Part shown: positions 33,885-41,757 of the stretch, in pieces
How positions within the stretch are numbered: the first letter of the stretch is position 1
Layout of the letters: each line of letters starts with the position of its first letter
Assembly: GCF_002095395.1 (NCBI RefSeq)
Contig: NZ_MJEI01000100.1
Span: 1-64,000 of the forward strand
From: Williamsia sp. 1135
GTDB lineage: Bacteria > Actinomycetota > Actinomycetes > Mycobacteriales > Mycobacteriaceae
Direction: 5' to 3'
Length of the DNA: 64,000 nucleotides
Translations under genes and position numbers: made by a program
Notes under the pieces: model-generated
The model's database searches: none
What the model was told of the DNA's origin: nothing
Seen by the model: the letters and a program-made list of their open reading frames with translations, nothing else

Positions 33885-34337
33885 ATGTCAGATGCACGTG
33901 ATGAGACCTCAGTATTCGTCAAACGACTGTCGAACACCGGCGTCAACGTCGCACTTCTCGCCGCGGGGGTGATCCTCGTCCTTGTTGCTGTGGTCGTGGG
34001 GAACTGGATTCCTGCCTTGATCGGAGCCCTTCTGGTACTGACGATTCCACTGCTCATCTGGACAGTCCGGATCGATTCCACGGGCGTCCATGCGTCGTCT
34101 CTCGTGCGGTTCCCATCCTTGAACGTCTCTGCTGACGAGATCGATTCCGCCGAGAGCTTCGAAATCGCTTCTGTTGCCAAATACGGCGGCATAGGTTTGC
34201 GTCACCGACCAGGTTCATCAGGTCTGATACTCGGCACCGGTCCGGCGTTGCGCGTGGTCAAGCAGAATGGCAAGGACGTGGTGATCTCGATGTCCAACCC
34301 TGAGCAGGCAGTCGGAGCGGTCCCGGTCAGGGGCTGA
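33885..34337 (+). CDS. Membrane protein with PH-like C-terminal domain
   Basis: 150 residues from ATG 33885, preceded by AAGGAG. Two transmembrane helices (about 21-39 and 43-60) are followed by a beta-rich domain (IDSTGVHASSLVRFPSLNVSADEIDSAES, then SGLILGTGPALRVVKQNGKDVVISMSNPEQAV) of the kind found in bacterial PH-domain membrane proteins. Such proteins often accompany GntR/DUF1648 pairs in actinobacteria. It completes the three-gene module and may act in envelope stress or toxin tolerance, which is not shown. Confidence 0.75.
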   Translation: MSDARDETSVFVKRLSNTGVNVALLAAGVILVLVAVVVGNWIPALIGALLVLTIPLLIWTVRIDSTGVHASSLVRFPSLNVSADEIDSAESFEIASVAKYGGIGLRHRPGSSGLILGTGPALRVVKQNGKDVVISMSNPEQAVGAVPVRG

Positions 34338-34358
34338 TCGGAATCACCGTCGGGTGGC

Positions 34359-35118
34359 TCACAATGTGTACACGCGCTCGGCGTTCGCTGCGTAGAACCG
34401 CTTCTGTTCGTGCTCCGCGGCAGTACCGATGATCGATCCGAGCGATTCTCGCAGCTGCGCGTAGTCACCTGCCATGTGTTCGATGGGAATGTTGCTCCCA
34501 AAAGCGACGCGGTCCCAGCCGAACACGTCGATGGCCTTCTCGATCCAGGGGCGCAGCGCCACCTCGGACAGGTCGCGCGTTGTCATGCCGAGTCCGGAGA
34601 TCTTGCACAGCGCACTCGTCTCGGCGGCATAGGAGCTGATTGCAGATTCCCACGCCGACCGCGAGAACGGGTCTGTTCCGGCGGGCCACCCGGTGTGTTC
34701 GATAACCACGTCGAGCTCGGGATAACGTCGCAGGATCTCGACCCAGTCGGCGGCCGTGTCGGGTTGCGAGGACACCTCGAAGATGAAGTTGTGTGCCTGC
34801 AGCCACGACAGCACGGTCTTGGCGGCCTCGGAGCCGGGTTCGAGGCCGTATAGGACCCGGACACCGCGAAACCGTGATGAGGCCGCCTGGCGCTCGAGGT
34901 CGGTCATGAGCTTGCCTGCGTCCAGGATGGGGTCCACGGACCCGATGATGACCAGGTCGAGGTCGTTCTCACCGGCGTAGGCGTCGATCCAGTCGGTCTC
35001 GTCGAGGTAGCTTCCGGGTTTGGTGACCGCGGAGACATGAACGAACTTGGTGACCCCGAAATCACCTGCTGCCGTGCGGTAGTCGCCGATCACGAAGTCC
35101 CGGTACAGATCTGTGTCG
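34359..35118 (-). pseudogene. Amidohydrolase family protein, 5'-truncated
   Basis: About 253 codons are intact, from LYRDFVIGDYRTAAGDFGVTKF to the stop, with the TIM-barrel landmarks of the metal-dependent amidohydrolase-2 family (IIGSVDP, HTGWP, CKISGLG, RVAFGSNIPIEHM). The first strand with the HxH metal ligands (expected as an IVDxHxHxW-type motif) is missing, replaced by scrambled dehydrogenase fragments. Without it the protein should be inactive. The ORF stays open into those fragments up to 35480, but that extension has no family similarity. A relic of the same 3' end lies at 28894. Confidence 0.75.
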
Positions 35119-35422
35119 ACACTGGTCGCGAATCGTCGGCAGCACGGAGCGGATGCAGTTGAAGGTGCCCGTGAGGTTGGTGTCGATCGTCCGCGAGCCG
35201 TCTGTAGTCGAGGAGGCGCCGTAGTGTCCGAGGTTCGCCATGCCGTGGCGAGATTGACTTCGAGCACGGTGCGAGCAAATGGGGCATCATCGGCCTCATC
35301 ACACGTCCACCTGTGGGAAGTCACGAAATGCGTCGACGATGTGTGCGGGCATGGGTGCGGGTTCGAGCCACGGAATCCCGAGTGGACGGACCGTTCTCGA
35401 TGGCGACGGTCTTGATTCGGGA
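35119..35422 (-). pseudogene. Shuffled short-chain dehydrogenase fragments
   Basis: No complete gene. The minus strand carries pieces of SDR genes in the wrong order: an IPWLEP motif near 35370, then ARTVLEVNL near 35280, then GMANLGHYGAS (35211-35244), then TIDTNLTGTFNCIRSVLPTI (35131-35190). In a normal SDR the DTNLTGTF segment precedes the GHYGAS segment. A further fragment reading PAHIVDAFRDFP may come from an amidohydrolase start. The pieces look like debris of several deletions and rearrangements. Confidence 0.65.
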
Positions 35423-35929
35423 TCACGGCCAACGTCGTCTGTCCATCACCATCGGAGTATTGACAGTCGTGGGACGCCACGCCGCGATTCGCCGCATTGA
35501 GTCGCTGCGCCCAGCGCCGGACGAAATGGCGATGATGCGGCCGTATCCCGCCGACGACATCATGTCGCGCCAGACCTCGTCGCTGATCTCGGCGACTGTG
35601 GAGAACCCGCAGATGCCTGCGTTGGCAATCAGGATCTCGACGCCGCCGAGGTCGACGATCGTGCGTTGCACGAGGTCGTCGACGGCCTCGCTGTCGCGGA
35701 CATCGACCACGGTCGCGGTGGCGACGCCGCCCTCGCTGCGGATCAAGTCGACAGTGGCGTCGAGGTCTTCTTCGGTCGGCATCTCGTAGGGGACGGTGCG
35801 GATCTGATCTGCGATGTCGGCGACCACGACGTGGGCGCCTGCTGCGGCGAGAGCGCGGGCATGCGCGCGTCCCTGACCTCGGGCGCCGCCGGTGACGATG
35901 GCGACCCGTCCGTCCAGTTCACGTGCCAC
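35423..35929 (-). pseudogene. Short-chain dehydrogenase with internal deletions
   Basis: 168 codons from GTG 35929 against about 275 in intact relatives. The Rossmann start is present (ELDGRVAIVTGGARGQGRAHA), as are DVRD and NAGICGFSTVAEISDEVWRDM. Then DTNL..P-type sequence is missing and the frame jumps to GYGRIIAISSGAGRS; the catalytic YxxxK block is also gone and the frame resumes at PTTVNTPMVMD. It cannot form an active SDR. Some of the missing pieces lie just downstream at 35119-35422, in another order. Confidence 0.75.
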
Positions 35930-36086
35930 TGTCGGTCCTCTCCATGCACTGATCAGCCCAGCTCTCGTCAACGTAACAAGACTCCGAGGGCAGGTTGCCC
36001 GAATCTGCAATCTGCGCCCCGCAGCCTCAGGGTCGCTAAGTTGTGTCCAGGAGAAACCGGCGAACCGGCTCTGGGGGAGCAACCGT

Positions 36087-36944
36087 ATGGCCAAGGTGAT
36101 CGCGACCGTCAGCCTCAAGGGCGGGGTGGGCAAGACGACGGTGGCCGCTGCGTTGGCGGAGTTCTTGGCTGCGGAGTTCGGTCAGCGGATCCTGCTTGTC
36201 GACCTGGACTCCCAGATCAATCTGACCACCATGATGATCGGTGAACGGCGGTGGCTCGAGCTGAATGAGGCGGGCTCCACCTTGGCAGCGCTGTTCAACG
36301 ACGCCGTCGACGGCACCTCGAACTTCGACATCGAGCGAGCGATCCAGCGGTCGGTGTCGTCAGTGGAGAAGGTGACCACTGTCGATCTGTTGCCGTCTTC
36401 GCTCGACCTCATCGAAGTGCAGGAGGAGCTGAGCGCCCTGCGCGTGGGAGCCGACGACACCCTGGCCGCGGTGAACATCCTCGGTACCGCGATCAAACCG
36501 GTCGCTGACTCCTACGACTTCATACTCGTCGACTGCCCGCCCAATGTCGGCCCGATCACCCTGAACGGCTTGGCCATGGCCGATGGTTACATCATCCCGA
36601 CCATCCCGGATGTGTTGTCGACCTACGGGATCCCGCAGATCCAGCGTCGGGTCTGTGAGTTCAGCGACGAGATCGGCAGGCACATCGTCGAATTGGGGGT
36701 GGTGATCACGAAGTTTCGGTTGAACTCGACCGTGCACCAGACCACGGTCATGAAGCTCCGGCGCGATCGGACCATCCAGAATGTGCTGCCGGACTACCTA
36801 CCGGAGTCGAACTCGATTGCGGGAGCTGCGGAGTTCCAACCGCACGCGACCTTGAAGGCGAAATACGGCACGCATGGGCAGTTCGACCGGTTCCGTGGGT
36901 TGGCGAGAACAGTGATGGTCGAGGCCGGAGACAAATTGCCGTGA
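36087..36944 (+). CDS. ParA/Soj family ATPase (orphan)
   Basis: 285 residues from ATG 36087 with GGGGGAG upstream. The deviant Walker A is SLKGGVGKTT (K11, K17), followed by LLVDLDSQINLTT and VDCPPNVGPITLNGL. ParA proteins are dimeric ATPases that position DNA or protein cargoes along the nucleoid. No parB-like gene is nearby, so this is an orphan ParA that may place a non-chromosomal cargo. It follows the degraded SDR region and may be part of the acquired segment. Confidence 0.88.
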   Translation: MAKVIATVSLKGGVGKTTVAAALAEFLAAEFGQRILLVDLDSQINLTTMMIGERRWLELNEAGSTLAALFNDAVDGTSNFDIERAIQRSVSSVEKVTTVDLLPSSLDLIEVQEELSALRVGADDTLAAVNILGTAIKPVADSYDFILVDCPPNVGPITLNGLAMADGYIIPTIPDVLSTYGIPQIQRRVCEFSDEIGRHIVELGVVITKFRLNSTVHQTTVMKLRRDRTIQNVLPDYLPESNSIAGAAEFQPHATLKAKYGTHGQFDRFRGLARTVMVEAGDKLP

Positions 36945-37037
36945 CCTGTGCAGACGTTTCACTCGTCGATTAGTCCGTCAAGGATGGAACCCGCCGAAAT
37001 TGGTCAAGGACGAGTGGCTGTCTGAAACCCCGACACT

Positions 37038-37613
37038 CTAAGATCTTCGCAGGCTCAAGGCGACGACCAACGGCCAGATCAAATTCGCTGTCACGCAGAT
37101 TCGTTCGGAAATGCCCAACAGGCCCCCGCCCTGGGTCTCGAACAGCACCCAGCCGAGCACGCTGAGCAACACACCTGCCGCAGTGAGCGAGGCCGTCGGG
37201 CGAAGCGCGCGCGGTGCGGCCCCAGTTCGGGGCAGTGCGGTCAACGGCCACAACGCATACAACCCCAGGTTGCCGGCAGCTACGACTAGGTGCGCGCCTT
37301 CATTCTGGTCGACGGGTAAGAGCGCAACCAGGACACCGCACATCCCGGCGGCGACGAGAGTGACCCGTGCCGCCGCGCGTACACCCGCCAGGCCGAAACC
37401 TGTGACCATCGACAACGCACCGCTCAACCCGATGCCCAGCGTCATCACCCACCCGCCAGGCTCGATCGTCGCGAGGTCGCTGATGGTCTGCCGAACTGCG
37501 TCGTAGCTGCCGGGCGCCATGATGCCGGCGATGATGGTCGTGGCTACCAGAACAACCGGTGCCGCCGCGGCAGACAACAGCGCGGACGTCCGCACTGAAG
37601 CTGTCCTTGCCAT
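37038..37613 (-). CDS. DUF998-type membrane protein
   Basis: 191 residues with six transmembrane segments (about 9-31, 52-73, 80-101, 106-124, 142-160, 168-187). SYDAVRQTISDLATIE after the first helix is the DUF998 signature, and the GALSMVTGFGLAG helix follows. Function is unknown. It ends 93 bases before parA and is divergent from nothing in the immediate area; the SDR gene upstream is in the same orientation 59 bases away. Confidence 0.8.
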   Translation of the reverse strand: MARTASVRTSALLSAAAAPVVLVATTIIAGIMAPGSYDAVRQTISDLATIEPGGWVMTLGIGLSGALSMVTGFGLAGVRAAARVTLVAAGMCGVLVALLPVDQNEGAHLVVAAGNLGLYALWPLTALPRTGAAPRALRPTASLTAAGVLLSVLGWVLFETQGGGLLGISERICVTANLIWPLVVALSLRRS

Positions 37614-37672
37614 GGCGGCTCCTCAGTCGTTGTGCACGCGTCTGACGCTGATCACCAACGTACGGAAGGTTG

Positions 37673-38410
37673 TCACCAGCGCACGGGACCACCCGCGTCG
37701 ACGAAGGTTCCCGAGGTAGCGGTGTCCGGCAACAGTGCAGCCCGCACCACCACCTCGGCGGCTTCGGCGGCGGTCAGCGGTGCCTGCGTTTTGTTGCCCG
37801 GAGTGAGATCGGTCTGGACGTACCCCGGGCACACCGACGTCACCTTGATCGGGGAGTCGGCAAGCAGCTTCGACAGACCGATCGTGATGCTGTTGAGCGC
37901 AGCTTTCGACGCCTGATACGCAGGCACGATCATCGAGAAGTACTGCGACTGAGGGTCTTCCTGTTCGCGCAGCGAACCGACCGTACTGGAGACGTTCACG
38001 ATGCGTCCCGCGTCGCTGCGCCGGAGCAGCGGCAGCATCGCCTCGATGACGTAGAGCGCACCCAAGGTGTTGGTCGCGAACGTCTGCGCAGCAGCTGAGG
38101 GGTGGATGAACTCGACTTCGCCGGCAGCGGTGGCCTCCGGCAGGATGCCCGCGTTGTTCACCAGCACGTCGAGATGGCCGTACCGGGCTCGGAGGTCATC
38201 GGCGGCGCACCGGGCGCTCTCGAACGAGCTGACGTCCAGAACCCGTCCGTCCGCATCGATCCCACTGGCCTGCAGCTCGGCGACGGCCGACGCCACTCTG
38301 CCCGGTGTCCGCCCGCTGACGATGACCGTGTGGCCGGATCGCCCGAGCGCGGAGGCGACTGCAAGTCCAAGGCCACCTGTGGACCCGGTGATCAACACTG
38401 TTCTCGACAT
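37673..38410 (-). CDS. Short-chain dehydrogenase/reductase (carbonyl reductase-like)
   Basis: 245 residues from ATG 38410 with GGAG six bases upstream. NAD(P) motif TGSTGGLGLAVA, then NNAGIL, NVSSTVGSL and the catalytic YQASK. RRT..R after the first strand favours NADPH. The sequence from ALYVIEAMLPLL to SKAALNSITIGLSKLL fits carbonyl-reductase-like SDRs. The substrate is unknown. It is intact, unlike the SDR at 35423. Confidence 0.9.
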   Translation of the reverse strand: MSRTVLITGSTGGLGLAVASALGRSGHTVIVSGRTPGRVASAVAELQASGIDADGRVLDVSSFESARCAADDLRARYGHLDVLVNNAGILPEATAAGEVEFIHPSAAAQTFATNTLGALYVIEAMLPLLRRSDAGRIVNVSSTVGSLREQEDPQSQYFSMIVPAYQASKAALNSITIGLSKLLADSPIKVTSVCPGYVQTDLTPGNKTQAPLTAAEAAEVVVRAALLPDTATSGTFVDAGGPVRW

Positions 38411-38545
38411 GATTCTCTCCAAAGTTCTGCGCCAACTCTTTTGGCACTTCGACGACTGTCTTTCTCATCCTCTGTCCGCAGGGCGTTGCGTCGCTGGCGG
38501 GAATCGGACGTGGCGTTGAGGGCGAGAGTCGGGGACACTGGCGAC

Positions 38546-38815
38546 ATGGCTTCCGGAGGCGAGAAGAAACCGAGCAGTGCCGCTCTGACGGACAAGATCC
38601 GCGAGCTGCTCAACGCACGGTCGGCGGACTCGAGTATCTGCCCGTCCGACGTCGCCCGCGCGATGAGTCCCGACGACTGGCGGCCATTGATGGGTCCGGT
38701 GCGCGAGGCGGCCGGTGCGATGGTCGATGCCGGTGAAGTCGAGATCACCCAGAAGGGTGAGGTCGTCGACCTGGGTACCGTGCGAGGACCGATCCGGATT
38801 CGCTGGCCACGCTGA
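38546..38815 (+). CDS. DUF3253 domain protein
   Basis: 89 residues from ATG 38546. The pattern DKIRELLNARSADSSICPSDVARAMSPDDWRPLMGPVREAA..VDAGEVEITQKGEVVD..TVRGPIRIRWPR is the whole DUF3253 domain, a small winged-helix-like protein of unknown role common in proteobacteria and actinobacteria. The stop is two bases before a REP-like double hairpin (38818-38902). Confidence 0.88.
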   Translation: MASGGEKKPSSAALTDKIRELLNARSADSSICPSDVARAMSPDDWRPLMGPVREAAGAMVDAGEVEITQKGEVVDLGTVRGPIRIRWPR

Positions 38816-38817
38816 CC

Positions 38818-38902
38818 GCGGAATCTGCTCCACTCCAGCAATCTGCTCCGGTTTCAGGGCGCTGGAAGTGGAGCGGATTGCTAGAAGTGGAGCAGATTGC
38901 GC
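38818..38902. repeat. REP-like double hairpin, copy 3
   Basis: GAATCTGCTCCACTCCAGC and AATCTGCTCCGGTTTCAG are followed by a short loop and by CTGGAAGTGGAGCGGATTG and CTAGAAGTGGAGCAGATTGC. It fills the whole gap between the convergent DUF3253 and ClC genes, two bases from one stop and seven from the other, so it may terminate both. Confidence 0.75.
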
Positions 38903-38909
38903 TGTGGGG

Positions 38910-40235
38910 TCAGGGTTTTGGCTTCTGGGCGGCAAGCATGCGCTCGCGGAGACTGTCGTAGATCGGCGGCGCGCCCGCGAGCTGCGCGACCAGGACGGCG
39001 GCTGCGGTCGCCGCGATCATCGGCACCGTGACGGACGTGGTGGCGGTCATCTCGATGACGATGACGACCCCGGTGATGGGTGCCCGGACGACGGCACCGA
39101 AGAACGCCGCCATCCCGACGAGCGCCATCCCGATCGTCAGCGTCGAATCAATACCCGGGACAAAGACATCCGCGATGCCGACGAACAACACGCCCCAGAG
39201 CGCGCCGACCGCCAGCAGCGGTGCGAACAGTCCGCCGGGCGTCGCCGAGGCGTACGACAGCGGGCCGGCGATCAGACGCACTGCGAGATACCCGGCGATC
39301 ACCGGGAGTGCAACCGTCCCGCCGCCGATCAGCTTCTGCGCCAGGGTGTCGCCGCCGCCGGCAGTCAGCGGATCGACCGCCAACAGCGCCCCGATGACAG
39401 CCCCGATCGCGGCGGCTTTCACGAACGCGGGGACGTGGCGCACTCGGCCGACGAGGTCGAGCAGCCCCATGATCACGCGGTTGTAGAAGATTCCCAGAAC
39501 ACCGGTCAGCAGACCGAAGACGACGAAGACGGGCAGCAGCACGATCGAGGGGGAGTCGACCGGTCCGACGAGGAAGTCCGGTCGATCGCCCATGATGATG
39601 CGTGAGCATCCGACACCCACCGCAACGGCGAGCAACGTCGGGATGACGGTCCGGAGCCGAACGGACTTGGTCACCTCCTCGAAGACGAACAGGGCGCCAC
39701 CGACGGGCGCGTTGAAGGCGACGGCCAACCCGGCACCGGCCACGGAGGTCTGCATCAGGCGCATGTCGTCGTCATTGAGGTGAGCGCGGCGGCCGGCCTC
39801 GGCGCCGATGGTGGCTCCCATGTGGACCGTCGGTCCCTCGCGGCCCAGGATCATTCCGGAGCCGATCGAGAGCAATCCACCGATGAACTTCGCGGGCAGC
39901 ACCCGTAGCGGCGGCGGACCCGCTTCACCTCGGGAGACGGCCTCGACGTGCTGGATGCCGCTACCCGTGGCGAGTGGGATCTGCCGGACGATCAGAGCGG
40001 CCAGTGCCGCGCCGGTCGCGGTGATGGCGATGGGGATGAGCCAACCGGGTCCGGGTAGGTCATGGGCCCACCGGAGCATCTCGACACGCCATTCGTCGGC
40101 TTCGCGAAGGCACCATCGAAAGGCGCCGCCGATGAAGCCGATGGCGACCCCTGCAACGATGGCCAAGCCGCACAGGGTCGTGATTCCGCGCATCGATTCG
40201 AGGGCCTGACCTGACCCTTCTGAAGGCTCCGCCAT
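38910..40235 (-). CDS. ClC-type chloride channel or H+/Cl- antiporter
   Basis: 441 residues; the second of two adjacent ATG codons was chosen because it is better spaced from GGAG. About 10-12 membrane helices. Signature segments: GSGIQ (selectivity filter, with Gln in place of the usual Pro), GREGPTVHMGA with the gating Glu, NAPVGGALFVFEEV with the inner Glu used for proton transfer in antiporters, and GGLFAP. Both glutamates being present favours an H+/Cl- exchanger. It sits next to the third REP-like element. Confidence 0.92.
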   Translation of the reverse strand: MAEPSEGSGQALESMRGITTLCGLAIVAGVAIGFIGGAFRWCLREADEWRVEMLRWAHDLPGPGWLIPIAITATGAALAALIVRQIPLATGSGIQHVEAVSRGEAGPPPLRVLPAKFIGGLLSIGSGMILGREGPTVHMGATIGAEAGRRAHLNDDDMRLMQTSVAGAGLAVAFNAPVGGALFVFEEVTKSVRLRTVIPTLLAVAVGVGCSRIIMGDRPDFLVGPVDSPSIVLLPVFVVFGLLTGVLGIFYNRVIMGLLDLVGRVRHVPAFVKAAAIGAVIGALLAVDPLTAGGGDTLAQKLIGGGTVALPVIAGYLAVRLIAGPLSYASATPGGLFAPLLAVGALWGVLFVGIADVFVPGIDSTLTIGMALVGMAAFFGAVVRAPITGVVIVIEMTATTSVTVPMIAATAAAVLVAQLAGAPPIYDSLRERMLAAQKPKP

Positions 40236-40341
40236 CATTTCTCCCCAAGCGGCCGACGAACACCCGCATCACCCGATGCGCGGTACCTGTAGTTGTATCA
40301 AGTGATGCACCTGAGTCATCGATGAGCAGAAGGGCAAACCT

Positions 40342-41013
40342 ATGACGTCGCCGTACCCGGTGCCGCAACCGGAACCGCCGCCCCGGGGTCCTTCGCGCGT
40401 GGTGATAGGCCTGTTGATCGCGCTCGCCGTGGTCGTGACGGTCGGCCTGGCGGTCGTCGCCATCGGGATCGTCATGGAAAACGACGGGACCGCGAACCGC
40501 GGCAAGTCCACGGTCACGGTGGTCCAGACCCCTGCATCGACTCCGCAGAGCCCCTCGGTCGCCCCGAGCCAGTCGTCCAGCACCCTGGCGACCACGACGA
40601 CGAAACCCACTCGCTCCTCGGCCGGTCTGTTCGACAACGCGCCGCTCTCGCCGGGCCTGTGTCAGACAAACGGACTGTGCCGGTTGTCGAGTCCGACGGG
40701 CAATTTCATGTGTTACATCGACGCCGCGCGTGCCACGTGCACGGCGCCGCGGGGCGAAAAGCTCCTCAATGGACAAACCGTTAACGCGATCTCGGTTGAC
40801 GAAGCGGGGAACACCGAGCTCGCGACGCTGTCTGCGGGATCGGAGAAACTCCTCGACAGACCCGAGATCGGCAAGCACGTCTTCCCGTACGGAAATCAGG
40901 TGACCGCGTTCGGATTCACCTGTGCCGTGGGCGAATCTACGGGTGTCAGTTGTCGGCAGGACAGCAGCGGTAAGGGATTCAGTGTGACGAGGCAAGACTA
41001 TTTCTTCTTCTGA
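40342..41013 (+). CDS. Membrane-anchored protein with extracellular Cys-rich domain
   Basis: 223 residues. A Pro-rich cytoplasmic tail (PQPEPPPRGPS), one transmembrane helix (19-44), a Ser/Thr/Pro linker, then a small exported domain with Cys pairs (LCQTNGLCRLSSPTGNFMCYIDAARATC, FTCAVGESTGVSCRQDSSGKGFSVTRQDY). The SPTGN..C and GV.C...GKGF.V.R motifs recur in exported proteins of Mycobacteriales with no known function. It lies upstream of the GNAT gene, whose homology begins right after this stop. Confidence 0.8.
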   Translation: MTSPYPVPQPEPPPRGPSRVVIGLLIALAVVVTVGLAVVAIGIVMENDGTANRGKSTVTVVQTPASTPQSPSVAPSQSSSTLATTTTKPTRSSAGLFDNAPLSPGLCQTNGLCRLSSPTGNFMCYIDAARATCTAPRGEKLLNGQTVNAISVDEAGNTELATLSAGSEKLLDRPEIGKHVFPYGNQVTAFGFTCAVGESTGVSCRQDSSGKGFSVTRQDYFFF

Positions 41014-41089
41014 TCCGCACGTACTGGATGATCCGGTAGCGGCCTCCCTCAACGGCTTTCACGCGCACCTTGCCGAGAAGGCAGGCCGG

Positions 41090-41683
41090 GTGCAGCGTTA
41101 CCCGGTTGATGTCTCGCCCTTCATGGCTGTGCCGGCGGATCCGACATCGCAGGATTGGGCGAACGCGCTGGCGCTGATCGGGGCGGGGCACGCGATCGTC
41201 TTCGCACCCTCGCCACTGACCCCGTCGATCCCCGCTGTGTCGCAGAGTCTGGGGCTGGTCCAGATGGTCGCGCGTGATGTCACAGGTGCCCTCGACCCCG
41301 ACGTGGAGCAACTGACGTATGCGGACGTCCCCGAGATCCTCGCGCTCACAGCGCTGACGAAACCCGGCCCGTTCCTCGACCGCACGATCGAACTCGGCAA
41401 CTACTACGGTCTGCGCGCCGAAGGACAACTGGTCGCGATGGCCGGGGAACGGATGCGGGCGCCGGGCTGGACCGAGATCAGTGCCATCTGCACCGCGCCC
41501 GAGCATCGTGGCAAAGGGTTGTCGGTGCGGCTGATTCGCACGCTCGTACATCACATCAACGACAGAGGCGAGCAGGTTTTCCTGCACGCTGTCGAGACGA
41601 ACCCGGCCATCGGTCTCTACGAGTCACTGGGGTTCGAGGTGAGACGTCGCCTCGTCGGGACATCCCTCTCAGCGCCGACCTGA
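41090..41683 (+). CDS. GNAT family N-acetyltransferase
   Basis: 197 residues from GTG 41090. The C-terminal half is an FR47-like acetyltransferase: EISAICTAPEHRGKGLSVRLIRTLVHHI with the acetyl-CoA binding R-G-x-G loop, and AVETNPAIGLYESLGFEVRRRL. The N-terminal part (QRYPVDVSPFMAVPAD) belongs to the same actinobacterial group. In-frame codons between 41021 and 41089 also read like family sequence (LDDPVAASLNGFHAHLAEKA) but contain no ATG, GTG or TTG, so the true start may be a rare codon upstream or the 5' end may be eroded. The substrate is unknown. Confidence 0.85.
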   Translation: MQRYPVDVSPFMAVPADPTSQDWANALALIGAGHAIVFAPSPLTPSIPAVSQSLGLVQMVARDVTGALDPDVEQLTYADVPEILALTALTKPGPFLDRTIELGNYYGLRAEGQLVAMAGERMRAPGWTEISAICTAPEHRGKGLSVRLIRTLVHHINDRGEQVFLHAVETNPAIGLYESLGFEVRRRLVGTSLSAPT

Positions 41684-41757
41684 CACCGGCGACGGGTGGG
41701 CTTGCGCGGACACTGGCCGACTGCTCACGATCGACCGACTGATGGCAAAGTCGTGGG

